Position numbers and translations under genes: made by a program. The notes beneath the pieces are model-generated. The model searched no databases. It saw only the letters and a program-made list of their open reading frames with translations, and had not been told where the DNA came from. Positions 11,342 to 22,300 of a stretch of 64,000 nt of DNA are shown here, one piece after another. The stretch covers positions 76,537,872 to 76,601,871 of the forward strand of contig CM043953.1 of assembly GCA_014529385.2 (NCBI GenBank). Reading direction: 5' to 3'. This stretch comes from Adiantum capillus-veneris (lineage: Eukaryota; Streptophyta; Polypodiopsida; Polypodiales; Pteridaceae). The number at the start of each line of letters is the position of its first letter. Position 1 is the first letter of the stretch.

Positions 11342-12345
11342 TCATTCCTTCGCACAAGAGAAAATTACTTCTTTGAAAACTTTCCACTTGCATTCTAATG
11401 TTGGGCTCCCTTGATGCTCTATCATGCTTAACATTTGGTCCACCATATCAGCATATATAAGTGCTCGTTTGAAGTCTAGATGTAGGTACAAATGATTCAC
11501 ATCATGATTGGAGGCTACATGCTCGGGCCGTTTACCACACTTGAGGTCAATACATAACATCCTATGATCCGATTCCGGATTCCATTCACCAAGTGTAAAG
11601 CTTTGTATGCATTCTAGAGTGGCTTCTGAGAACAACATATAGTCAATCACGCTAGCACCATTGTGCTTTCTACATGTAAAGTCATTGGTGCCTTGCCATA
11701 GAGATACACCATTTGCAATGAGCATTCCGGTACTAATGCACATATGTAGAAGTGACTTTCCATAGTGATCCACTTCTTTTGCATCATTAGAACTTCGATT
11801 ATACATGTATGAGTCATCCACTCTTCTTGATACATGCGGCATGTCGACTTGTTGTGTGTCGTGTTGTAACATATTTGTGCGAGCATTCATGTCTCCAAAA
11901 ACAATGACTTCACCTTGATCCTTGTAATAAGCAATGTCTTCCTCTAGTTCAACAAAGGGCTGATCTCTATCCATATTCAAGCGAGCATAAAAGTTGGAGT
12001 CATAGTGAGGAATGTAGCAGCCGGCCACAAACATGACTTGACCATTTGGTGGGCTGATTTTCAGCCATAAGTAGCGTTTATACTTATCTTCTTTGACAAT
12101 GGAAACATCTTTCAAACCCTTTTTGGTCATACATGCTATGCCTCCTTGGCCTCTTCGTTGCTTTGCATTTTTGGCCCACATCAAAGAATGTACATCGTAT
12201 TTGTCAAATCCAAGAATTCGTTGCGCATCTCCCATGTTTCGACAAGAAGTATCACATCGGAGTCATTGGTAAGCTCATCAATGCCAATTCCCGCATTCCA
12301 TGGATACCCGTTACAATTCCAAAAGCTTATTCGCAAGCGTGAGTT
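11342..12345 (-). pseudogene. LINE ORF2, AP-type endonuclease part (frameshifted)
   Basis: Minus-strand 12235-11342 (297 aa open) holds most of an exonuclease/endonuclease/phosphatase fold: RGQGGIACM, a VFGDMNAR box, VIDYML and the SDHRML catalytic end. The N-terminal part, with the SFWNCNG and ETWE boxes, is in another frame at about 12345-12236, so one frameshift lies near 12236. This enzyme would nick target DNA. The stop near 11342 cuts it from the RT. Confidence 0.88.
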
Positions 12346-12366
12346 GGTCTCATAGATCACGTGTCC

Positions 12367-13308
12367 CTATTTGTTGGGTGGACTTGCATCCTCCTCAAGT
12401 GCCTTTTCTTCTTGAGATGATACCTTAACCTTCTTGCTTCTTTCCTCGTATGCTTTGCGACGTACATTTTGTTGCATAAGAGTGCGATCCTCATATACAT
12501 TACAACCCGTTCCTTTGAGGTAGATCCAACCATTGTCAAGGATGATCTTTCTCTTTACCTCATCAGCCATGGTACATACAATAGGTCTTTCTCCCGAGCG
12601 AGGGACTCCTTGTTTTCCAACTCGATGTGCACCATAAGCCATGATTCCTGACATGCCAAAGTGTGTAGCAAAAAACTCTTCAATAGCAACCGCAAGAGAT
12701 TGGGGTGTTTCCATGCTTTCCTCCTTGATTCCACGAATGACGATGTTCTTTGAGCGTTTTTGTCGTTCTTGCAATTCTTGAGTGTCCACATTCTCTACAT
12801 TCTTTGCTTGGACAACGGCTTGCGTGATAGGAGATGTAGAAACCACATTATCCTTACATATATCAGCCCATGATTTGGATGCATTTCTCATCTCACATAC
12901 ATCATGTCGTATTGTATCTATCGTTTCCTCTTTCAATACATGATCACTCTCAACTTTGCTCAAGCGCTCTTTCACTACATTCATGTCCACAAGAGAGCGT
13001 TTACATTCTTGAACTTCATTCTCAAGATGCATCAAGCGCGTTGTTTGCATTTCAAGAACCTTCTTGAGGTGTTCATTCTCCACAACGAGAACTCTTAAAG
13101 TACCATTCTCCATTGCAAGTGCGCGCAACTCTTCACCTTGCTTGTTGACGGTTTTTTGTAACGAGATCAAGTAAGCCATGATCATTGCTTCCGTTGTTGT
13201 AGACGATGTGGTTGGATTAGCATCCAAATTCCTTGGAGATTTTGCATCATTCTCCATGGCGAGTGTGGCTTTTCCACCCTTGCGAGTTTTGTCTGACATT
13301 GCCTTCAA
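12367..13308 (-). CDS. LINE ORF1 protein (coiled coil plus RRM-like domain)
   Basis: A 313-codon open frame. Residues ~45-130 form heptad-rich coiled coil (LRALAMENGTLR, LENEVQECKRSL). Residues ~185-265 look like the L1 ORF1p-type RNA-binding core, with KNIVIRGIKE, AHRVGK and RPIVCTMADEVKRK, and a basic C-end follows (EDRTLMQQNVRRKAYEER). This layout is familiar from animal-type L1 ORF1 proteins; many plant L1 ORF1 proteins instead carry a zinc knuckle, which I do not see. It would coat LINE RNA. A second start at codon 4 is equally possible. Confidence 0.8.
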   Translation of the reverse strand: MKAMSDKTRKGGKATLAMENDAKSPRNLDANPTTSSTTTEAMIMAYLISLQKTVNKQGEELRALAMENGTLRVLVVENEHLKKVLEMQTTRLMHLENEVQECKRSLVDMNVVKERLSKVESDHVLKEETIDTIRHDVCEMRNASKSWADICKDNVVSTSPITQAVVQAKNVENVDTQELQERQKRSKNIVIRGIKEESMETPQSLAVAIEEFFATHFGMSGIMAYGAHRVGKQGVPRSGERPIVCTMADEVKRKIILDNGWIYLKGTGCNVYEDRTLMQQNVRRKAYEERSKKVKVSSQEEKALEEDASPPNK

Positions 13309-13524
13309 GTCGGCAACAAAAACGCAAAGTTTTGACAGTTTTTTCAGTTCTGAGATGCTGTTACAGCAAAGCCTTCCATTACACAGAAAAATTCTGTCTT
13401 TACATCAATGCGTAGAGGGCTTCGTGCTCTTCGATTGAGGCTATAGATCACCTAAATCGGAGTTCGGATGAGCAAGTTATGGTCAAAAGAGTGAACTGCT
13501 GTCTACTAGGTCAAAAAACGGCTG

Positions 13525-13528
13525 TGTG

Positions 13529-13572
<44 letters not shown>

Positions 13573-13595
13573 GTGTGTGTGTGTGTGTGTGTGTA

Positions 13596-13643
<48 letters not shown>

Positions 13644-13647
13644 GGAA

Positions 13648-13696
<49 letters not shown>

Positions 13697-13762
13697 TAGA
13701 GAGCAAGAGCAAGAGAAAGAGAAAGAGAGATAGCAAGAGCGAGATCAAGAGATAGGGTACGT

Positions 13763-13830
<68 letters not shown>

Positions 13831-13902
13831 ATAGAGAGAGTGAGAGAGAAAGAGAAAGAGAGATAGCGAGAGCGAGATCAAGAGAGAGAGAGAAAGAGAG
13901 AT

Positions 13903-13947
<45 letters not shown>

Positions 13948-13951
13948 GAGA

Positions 13952-14011
<60 letters not shown>

Positions 14012-14062
14012 TAACTAGAGATAGCTACAGAGGTAGAGAGAGAGATAGATAGTAGATAGAGA
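13525..14062 (+). repeat. Compound microsatellite (GA)n, (GT)n, (AT)n
   Basis: Long (GA)n blocks are interrupted by (GT)n at about 13572-13594, by GATAGCAAGAGCGAGATC-like spacers used at least twice (about 13730 and 13873), and by (AT)n at about 13955-13992. It lies next to the LINE 5' end. Confidence 0.92.
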
Positions 14063-14585
14063 AAGTTGGCGTGAAAGAGTTAGGTTGGCTGACCAATTGT
14101 GTGAAAAGGACAGAAACTCTCTCTATCTCTCTCTCTCCCTCTAGAAGAAACTATGGAACTAAAAGAGGCAAAGGGGTTTTGCCCACTACATGCATTGCCA
14201 TGTACACCTCGGAGTGCACGTATGTGTCTACCCATATAGGATTTGACCAATAAAGACAAGATTTTGACCCATTGGTCCTGATCTTCGTACACCTCTGGAT
14301 CGAGGTGTACGGATATCGCGCAAGACTAGTTGCGAGGTAGTTTACACTGTGAGGAGTATAGTATATTAAAACAACATTCATAATCATTGTAGATGGCAAC
14401 GTCATGAACTAACATGGAGGAAAAGATTGCATGCTCGTGCACGCTCTGCAAGTATCAAATCCTACGTATGCGTAGGATTTGTAATGAGCATGTGCACAAG
14501 TACGGAGAGTTTGCTAGAGAAATCGTACAGAATCTACGATACGACTCCTACGGAACGGGCATTGATTTTCACGACATAACACCTA
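14063..14585. other. Intergenic stretch inside CACTA, no gene seen
   Basis: This is unique sequence between two microsatellites, upstream of the transposase frame, and could hold its promoter. An imperfect inverted motif around CCTACGTATGCGTAGG occurs at 14461-14476. No coding frame is supported. Confidence 0.4.
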
Positions 14586-14695
<110 letters not shown>

Positions 14696-14730
14696 TTATG
14701 CGATAAGGTCCAACCAATATAGAGCCAAGG

Positions 14731-15480
14731 ATGGAAGCAGAAAAGGGCTTACAGATAGAAGACGACAGCATGGAGGAGATGCTGGATGCCTTCTTCCAGA
14801 CAAGCAAGGAGAACGCTAACGACGCAGCACTAGAAGCCGTGCGCCTATCTCTTGAAGACATGTTGAGGAAGTTGGCACGTCAACCAATCTATAAAGGCGC
14901 CAAAATATCTGTGCTTCGTACTTGTCTGGCGTTTTTGAATCTTCAGTCAGTGTACGGGTGGTCAGATGCAAGCGTCACTGCTTTGTTTAGGTGCGTAATT
15001 TACAAAAGAGATTTTCCGATTGCAACGGTGACGTGCTTGGGGAGATTTTAAATTTAATGTGGCTTAAACAGGCTATTGCGGGAGCAACTTCTCCCGGCTG
15101 GCAATGAAATGACCCCCTCCAGGCCAGACACAAAGCAACTATTGACCTCAGTTGGCTTGGACTACAACAAGATTCACGCATGTCCAAATGATTGCATTCT
15201 TTTTTGCAATGAATTTGCAGATTGTCTGTCGTGTCCTAAGTGTGGAGCAATGCACTACAAACAAGATGCGATTGGCGAGACAGTGCCAGCTAAAGTGTTA
15301 CGGCATTTCCCTATTATTCCTAGGATAAAAAGCATGTTTTGTTGTGGTTCCATTGCAAAGTTGATGCGGTGGCATTCTACGAATAGATCCACTGACGCAA
15401 CATTTAGGGTGCCCGCTAATTCAAAGGCTTGGAGGCACATTGAAGATACCATATGTTGCTGTACTGGGGTGATCTGCTAA
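14731..15480 (+). pseudogene. CACTA transposase (TNP2-like), N-terminal part with an intron
   Basis: From ATG 14731 the frame encodes an acidic N-end (EDDSMEEMLDAFF), then a conserved block ending VTALFR. A likely intron of 81 bases (14991-15071, GT...AG) follows; joining across it continues the frame into LLREQLLPAGNEM, the usual TNP2 order. Then come CPNDC (~15182), a CPKCG zinc-like pair, the PAKVLRHFPIIPRI block and LMRWHSTNR, all typical of CACTA transposases. The frame ends at 15478, just after KAWRHIE, where the family's catalytic DDE core should begin. That core is missing. Confidence 0.87.
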
Positions 15481-15483
15481 TTA

Positions 15484-16575
15484 ACCATTTGCTGGATCCA
15501 ATGCATATATTCAAGAATGTGGGAGAGCTCCTCTAGAAGACAATCATGGGAATGAAAGACAATCGAGCTTCACGAGATGATTTGTAGTCGGTTGGAAAGA
15601 TGCCAGAGTTGTGGCCTTTCACCAATGCATCTGGCCAAACAAAGCTTCCAAGAGCACCATGGGTATTGCTAAAAAGCGAGGAGCGACAAGTTAAAAGGAT
15701 GATTTCAGAGTTCAGGTTGCCAACAGGATATATGCGATGTCTCAAGACAGCATTCACCCATGACGATCAACTGTAAGGACTGAAATCGCAACTGGCATAA
15801 GTTCTTGCAATTCATTCTTCCAATCGCGTTCAAGGGGTGTTTAACGAAGGAAGTGCGGACGTGCATATACAAGATTTTAGAGCTAGTGCGGTGGATCTCT
15901 TCCAAGGAGATACGAGAGGAATCTATTGCAGTCGCAAGGGCTAACTCCATTGAGGCAGTTTGCATGATTGAGAAGTATTTACCCACAAGCTGTCTAACTA
16001 TCCAAATTCACTTGCTCGTCCATGTAGTAGATGAGGTTGCAGTGGCAGGTACAGTCCACAACCATTGGATGTTCTTTCTAGAGCGGTTCATGAAAACACC
16101 TAAGGGTTTTGTTCGCCAAAAAGCGTGTCCAGAGGGAAGCATGACAGAAGGATGGCTGGTGCAAGAGTCTCTTGTCTTGACGATCGAATTTCTATCCGTT
16201 TCTGACCCAGAAATACCTCGACTATGGAGCGATGAGGAGGATGCAAGACTGGTGGGAGGGGAGCCGCAGGGACAAGGGGTGCCTAAGAAAATGAATGACG
16301 CCATGCAAGAAAAGATCATGAAGTTCTGTATACTAAAGTCAGAGCCGATGCAAAAAAAGCTTGAAAGGTACGAAGAAGAGAAAGAGAGACGCAATAGGGA
16401 GCGACACGATTTCAAGCAAAGCCGAATGACTAGAGGCTTACCCTTGCCAGACTATCTCGCTCCTCTACCTGAATTCCCTACAATGGCATGGTTGGACAAG
16501 ACAGTGAGAGCAGCTCGACAGATCGGAGAACCCATATCTCTAGAAGAGGAAGAGCTGTCTATTGGATGTGACTAG
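15484..16575 (+). pseudogene. CACTA transposase, C-terminal part (DUF4218)
   Basis: It resumes with LLDPMHIFKNV (~15494), a block that lies far downstream of KAWRHIE in full TNP2 proteins. So several hundred codons of catalytic core were deleted at about 15450-15490. In-frame stops follow (near 15535 and 15584), and a frame change near 15800 leads into 256 open codons (15805-16575) of the DUF4218 region: LPIAFKGCLTKEVR, CMIEKYLPTSCLTIQIHLLVHV and HWMFFLERFMK, with a charged tail. Conserved but non-functional. Confidence 0.85.
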
Positions 16576-17466
16576 AGGTATCATACATACATGGCACTGT
16601 GGTCACATGGAAAGCATTTCAGAACACAACAAATTGACAGCAAAAGAAACACATTTGACAGTGGGGTAGTGGTTAGTTTCATGCAACAGAGCAGGGTCAG
16701 TGCCAGAGACACGATTGACAGTACTAGCAACCTGGATTATTGTGGTCTGGTGTCAAATATACTGAAAGTCAGCGGATTTGCCAGCTCGCGGAGCTGCAGT
16801 TTTTGACCAGCATTCTGACGCCTTGGCCTGAGCAGGATCGGGACAAAATCAATTATATAGTGGAGACCATCATGAGAGAGTACCAGCCTGCTCCGGGTTC
16901 AAAGGATCTTCCGAGGAGGTGAATCAAGGGTGTTGCACGGGACACCGTGAAACATCGACGAGATGCATCTCGGCAGGCTTTCGGGATCGGCTCGCCAAAG
17001 CCTTCGGGCATCTCACACGAGACGTGGCAGGAGATAGGGGAGGATGAGCGGGCAGCGGACACGCGATTTAGACAGCAGCGTCAGGCCCGCAGATACGACA
17101 GATGACCATGGGGACATCTCATCTTGGCAACGGAGGCTTCGACACCTTTCGCTATGAGTTTGTGAGTTTCCAATCCAATCCTAGCTATGGCATTTTTTGA
17201 AACGTGATGAATCATGTATTCTTAGTACTTTCATTTTTGTATAAACGCAGAATCTTGCAATGCATTGAGCCCCGACACGCCAGGAGGAGACATATGGATA
17301 TCGCAGAGGTATCTATGAAGTATTGAATGATCTTGATGCTTCAGGAGAGCCTGTAGACTGGGAGGCCTTAGAGTCTCGATGATCGATTGAGGTGAGACGT
17401 TAATATGTGTGAGTTGATTTAATTAAATAATTATATGTGAAGTAATATCAATACTAATTTTGTGAC
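16576..17466 (+). pseudogene. Possible remnant of the second CACTA gene
   Basis: Short open pieces (16740-16922, then another frame about 16923-17104) encode a charged stretch containing KINYIVETIMREY and later HETWQEIGEDERAADTRFRQQRQARR. Position after the transposase and charged composition fit a TNPA-type protein, but I do not recognise a family. GTGAGT/GTGAGA sites nearby could be splice donors. Confidence 0.3.
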
Positions 17467-17565
17467 TTGTCCTATGTGCAGGTTGTGATGCCTAGTCAGC
17501 AGTGGATTTCATATGTATGTTTTGTGAGACACAGACACGCTTCTGTGTCTCTTTTTTGTATAGAC

Positions 17566-17775
17566 ATGGTTATGGTTATTGTTCAAACATGGTTATGGTT
17601 ATTGTCATTGTATAGACATGGTTATGGTTATTGTTCTTGTATAGACATGGTTATGGTTATTGTTTTGTTTATGGTTATGTTTAACTTTATGGTTATAGTT
17701 ATGGTTATTGTTTTGTTTATGGTTATGGTTAGCATTATGGTTTTGATCAATTAATATGGTTATGGCTGGTTATGG
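17566..17775 (+). repeat. TTATGG-rich tandem array
   Basis: ATGGTTATGGTTATTG units recur about ten times, partly as a higher unit (TATAGACATGGTTATGGTTATTG, about 36 bases apart, three times) and then degenerating. It lies near the CACTA 3' end. A long frame across it reads Met-Val repeats only. Confidence 0.85.
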
Positions 17776-17970
17776 TTTTAAGTTAGTTATGGTTTTGCAC
17801 AAAATTCATTTCATTTCTTTCATTTGCCTTAAATCTCATGTGAGATCCTACATGGATAGCATGTAGGAGGCGTATACATATGGTTTTTTTTGAAAAGTTT
17901 ATGTTAAAACGAAGAAAACTCTGCCGAAATTTCTGCGGGAGCACGGTTGATTTTGGTGCTGCTCACTTTC

Positions 17971-18052
17971 TTGGGCAGAGGACAGGTAGTCTGGCTGTGG
18001 CTGTGTCCATCTTTTCACTGGGCATAGGCCAGGCTACCTGTCCTCTGCCCAA
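17971..18052. repeat. Inverted repeat with 25-base arms and 32-base loop
   Basis: Arms 17971-17995 and 18028-18052 are reverse complements at 24 of 25 positions (single change at 17991/18032). A transcript from either strand would fold into a tight stem, in the size range of a small-RNA precursor. It lies just inside the CACTA 3' subterminal zone. Confidence 0.85.
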
Positions 18053-18063
18053 TAATTTTTTTT

Positions 18064-18242
18064 TTTGTTATGGTCATCGCAATCTGCGTCGCTAGGCACG
18101 TCGAAATATGCGTCGATAACAGTATCTTTCGGCACATATATCGACGCATATTGCAACGTTTTTGTAGGGACGCGTATTTCGCTGATTTTTTCGACGAAAA
18201 GCGTCGAAACCTGCGTCGAAGGTCCCCTTTTTTGTTGTAGTG
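18064..18242 (+). repeat. CACTA 3' subterminal and terminal repeat zone
   Basis: Seven or more TCGACG/CGTCGA motifs in both orientations lead to the terminal TTGTTGTAGTG. They mirror the 5' zone, for example the ATATATCGACGCA-like block, which supports both ends belonging to one element. Confidence 0.85.
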
Positions 18243-18245
18243 ACA

Positions 18246-18274
18246 CACATCACTGCCACATGTATATGGTAACA
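18246..18274 (-). repeat. Copia-1 5' LTR, remaining end
   Basis: CACATCACTGCC through GGTAACA, the outer end of the copia LTR that the CACTA insertion split off. It differs at one base from the 3' LTR. Confidence 0.9.
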
Positions 18275-18761
18275 GACATCAGTGACTCGTTGCATATGTA
18301 CAAACAACTTTTGTAAAGGCACATTGAATTTGGATCACCAAACTGGCAAAAAATTAAAGTTTGTATTGACTTTCGAGAACTTAAGTGTAAATTGGGAAAA
18401 AAATAGTTGTTTGATTCATAGGCTTATATTGATGTGATAGACATGTGTACATGCTCAATTGACCAAAAAGATGCAAAAATTGCCATTTGTAAATAATTGC
18501 GATTATTTACTACTGCCCCATTTTTTAACTTTTTTTACCAAGTTGGCATACAACTAGTTTTACCATGTTGTAATAAGCCCAGAAACCAAATTTGGTAAGA
18601 TTTGGATCATTGGATTGAAAATTGTGACCAAATGTGCAAAGTCAGTTTACGGACAGAAAACTGATGACCATTTGACCAAAAATTATCCAAACTTGATGAA
18701 ACTTGGCTAGGGACCTTAAGTTGAGGTGCTTAATAGATCTGTGTCAAGATTGGGACAAAAA
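18275..18761 (+). mobile_element. Element A LTR/leader, part 2
   Basis: It aligns with element B at about 36990-37490, including GTACAAACAA and the leader palindrome at 18489-18510. It ends at the AAAAA target of copia-2. Confidence 0.8.
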
Positions 18762-18988
18762 TGTTACCATATACATGTGGTAGTGATGTGTGTGAACACA
18801 CTAGGACCGCCGGGGCATTTTTTCCCTCTTTAGGAGGTTTTTTCCCCCGTGCATTGTATATACGCCCATCACTCTAGGGCTATCAATCTTTCCATTGCAC
18901 ACTAAGGAATACACTCTCTATTGTGTACCTTGAGCTTCCTTCGTCTTCTCCAAGCTGTGTGTGTTTCTCTGCAACCCTAATTCCAACA
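18762..18988 (+). repeat. Copia-2 5' LTR
   Basis: TGTTACCATA to TTCCAACA. GTGCATTGTATATAC near 18850 is a plausible TATA region, with transcription starting just downstream. A primer-binding site follows at 18991. Confidence 0.95.
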
Positions 18989-18990
18989 AT

Positions 18991-19002
18991 TGGTATCAGA
19001 GC
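18991..19002 (+). other. Copia-2 primer-binding site (initiator Met tRNA)
   Basis: TGGTATCAGAGC, the complement of the initiator-Met tRNA 3' end, two bases after the LTR. Confidence 0.95.
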
Positions 19003-19350
19003 AGGTCACGTCCTCGCGGGCTTAGTCGCCAGCTGCTCCAGCACACGCCTGCTCACTTTCTCCGATTTCAGTGAGCTTTGGCAAGCGTTCGCAGGTCGAC
19101 AAATATTTTGGGAAATCTCGAAGAGCTTGGTCTGCTCAGAATTTTGATTTGGGCTCATTTCGGCCTCCGTTTCCACTACGGGCAGTACTGCACAGGTTAT
19201 TTCGTCATTTTGTACAGATTTTCTGTCAGTGCCGTTTTCTGCATAACAGGTACCTTATAGTCTTCTACGGTTTGTGCTATATAGCACAAGTTGTTCCCGC
19301 TCCATTTCTCCTATTTTCGGGCAGTTTTCACATCAGGTGCAGCATTTACC

Positions 19351-22300
19351 ATGGCTGACAACAACAACACAGATGTGTTCAAGATGTTTGCTACTGAGGA
19401 CAGGTTGGATGGGGACAACTACCCTATGTGGGCTTATATGATGCAACACGTTCTTGTGTCAAAAGGTGTCTGGAACATTGTGCAGGGCATTGATGTACGT
19501 CCTGGTTCTGAAGATGTAGGCGATATTGAGGATGTTGCAGGTCTTGCTGCAAGGATTGCAGCTGTTAGAGTTGTTTTGCCTACAACAGAACAAGCTCGTT
19601 GGGATGTTAAGGATGCGCAGGCTCATGCATTGATTGCGTTGTCTGTGAAGCGCACCATTATTCCTCACATCCGTTCAGCAAAATCTGCAAAACAGGCTTG
19701 GGATATTCTAGCAGGTCTTTATGCAAGCCGCAATGAGGCTAAAATTGCTTTGCTGCGTAAAGAGCTAGAGTCGAAGATTATGCATGAGGAAGATGATATG
19801 GACACTTTCCTTGCTAGCGTCAAGGATATCAATGAGCAACTCATTTCTGCAGGTGAAGTCATTTCTGACAGTTCCCTTGTGCAGACTGTTCTTGATGCCT
19901 TACCAGATTCCTACCAGACTTTTGCTAGTACTTGGAGACTGATGACCCAAGGAAATCCTGAAGTTGTCAAGTTTGATGCATTATGCACATTGCTGTTGCA
20001 AGAGTCACTTTCTAGAAAAAACAGGACTAGGCAGCGTGCAGTTGAACAGGCTTTTATTGCTTCTCAAAGAAAGGGTGGTAACAGTAATGCAGCCACTTCT
20101 TATGGTTCTGCTGCGAGTGGCAAAAATTCTGTTCCTAATGCTTCTGCTGGCAGCACTTCGTCTGGCAATTCTGGTGATAAGGGCAAAAAGAAGATGCGTT
20201 GCCATTATTGTAAAGCCAATGATCACTTGATCAAGTCGTGTCCTAAGTTGAAGGCCAAAGAGGCTAAGAAGAAAGAGGGTGGTTCCACTGCAAATGCTGG
20301 TTCCACTACAAATGCAGCCATTGTTGAGTCTTCTGTGAAAGGAGATTGTGATGCTGATGTTGATGCAGAATGGGCTTTTAGCGCAGAGTGCACTTACAAT
20401 CCTGTTGTCCATGATGCATGCTTGTCAGTTGCTGCAGATTCACATGTGTGGTATTTCGACAGTGGTGCTACAAAGCACATTACCTCACATCGTGAATTGT
20501 TTACCTCTCTCGAGTCTGTCCCTCATGGGAATTCAGTCACTTGTGCCAACAACGCCTCTTATCCAGTTCAGGGAGTTGGGAAGATTGTGCTCACTGCTGC
20601 TAATGGCAGTTCCTTCACACTTGTTGATGCACTTTATGTACCTGGGATCAAGAAGAATCTATTGTCTGTATCCGCACTTGCTAGACTTGGACTTGTAGTC
20701 AAAATTGTGGATGACAGATGTACAGTTCATGATCTCAGTTTTGGTGATGAAATTGTTGCATCTGGGCTTTTGTGCCGTGGGCTGTATAAGCTCACTTTGT
20801 ATGACAAGTGTGGACAAAATTTTGCAAATGCTGTTGCAGATTCAAGGGCTATTTCAGATGCAAAACTTTGGCATGCACGTTTTGGTCATGTGAATTTTGC
20901 CAGTTTGCTGCGTTTGCAGAAATCTGATATGGTTGCTTCTTTGCCGCCTCTTGAAGCACCTATCAAACATGTTTGTGAAGGCTCTATTCTGGGTAAAATG
21001 CAGCGTTCTAAGTTTCCAAAGGATGGTTCAGTTAGGGCCACATGCAGGTTGCAGCTTGTGCATAGTGACGTTTGTGGGCCCATGCAAACTCCGTCCTTGG
21101 GCAATTACCTGTACTTCGTGACTTTCATTGATGATTACTCCAGGCATGCGTGGGTATTTCCGCTTAAAGCGAAGTCCGAAGTTTTTATGTGCTTCAAACA
21201 ATTTTTGGCTATGGCTGAAAATGTCTCAAAATGTACTATGGGCACCCTCCGTTCCGATCGAGGGGGGGAGTATATGTCTCATGAATTTAATGCATTTCTG
21301 GCTAGTCGTGGGATAAAACACCAATGTACAGTGCCTTATACACCTCAGCAAAATGGTGTTGCTGAGAGGAAAAACAGGTCACTAACGGAAATGGCACGAT
21401 GTATGGTCAAAAGTCAAGCTTTGCCGCATTCTTTTTGGCTTGAGGCCATCATGTGTGCCACTTATGTACTTAACAGGTGTCCTACGAAAGCTTTGCAGTC
21501 TATTACTCCATATGAAGCATGGCATGATAGAAAACCTTCTATTGAGCACATGCGTGTTTTTGGCTGTTTGGCATATGCTTTGGTGCCACAAGTGCAGCGC
21601 AGAAAATTGGATGATAAGGCTGTCAAATGTATTTTTGTTGGTTATAGTGCTGAAAGCAAAGGTTACAGGTTGTATCATCCGCAAACAAAACGTATTTTGG
21701 TTTCACGGGATGTAGTGTTTGTGGAAGATTCTGTTCAACCCTTGCTGTCATGTACTAGAGATAGTAATGTAAGCTCACAAGACATTTATGACACTTTGTT
21801 GCCTCTTTTCAGTGGTGGAAATACGAATGTAAGTTCCAATGAGGCAAATGTACAGCCTATGGGGGTTTCTGAAAATGTTTTAGAACAGCCTATTACTGAT
21901 GCAGATGTACATGATGTACTTGATGAGGAAAGGGCTGAAAATGAGCAGGCTAGAGGTATGCCAAAATGGCTGGTGCACACTTTGCGTGACAGTAAATTGG
22001 ATGCACCTTTATCTAGTCGTACTCGTTCAGGCTCTCGCCATGCATCTTATGCATCAGATTGTTATGCTTTGGCTGTGTCTAGTTTACATGATGTTGAGGA
22101 GCCTCTGTCTTTTGATGAAGCACAGAATTCAGAAAATTGGATTGCTGCCATGAAATCAGAATATGATGCACTTATAGAGAATGACACATGGACTTTATGT
22201 GATTTGCCTCCTGGCAAAAAGGCCATTGGTACGAAGTGGGTTTACAAGTTGAAACGCAAGCCGGATGGTGAGATCGATCGCCATAAGGCTCGACTTGTTG

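Larger units (their letters stand above)
8934..13515 (-). mobile_element. LINE (non-LTR retrotransposon), near full length
   Basis: On the minus strand the order is 5' leader (13515-13309), ORF1 (13308-12367), endonuclease then RT in ORF2 (about 12340-8984), and a short 3' tail. Boundaries are set by the flanking microsatellites: both sides are (GA)n-rich, so a target duplication cannot be told from simple repeat. It sits inside the CACTA element, between its 5' subterminal zone and its transposase gene. One frameshift lies in the endonuclease and a frame break separates endonuclease from RT, so it is probably inactive, but decay is light. Confidence 0.85.

Noticed and set aside
17467-17754. 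95-codon Met-Val-rich frame
   Set aside because: Produced by the TTATGG array.
17566-17775. Telomere-like repeat
   Set aside because: The unit is TTATGG, not the plant TTTAGGG, and it is degenerate and internal to a transposon.
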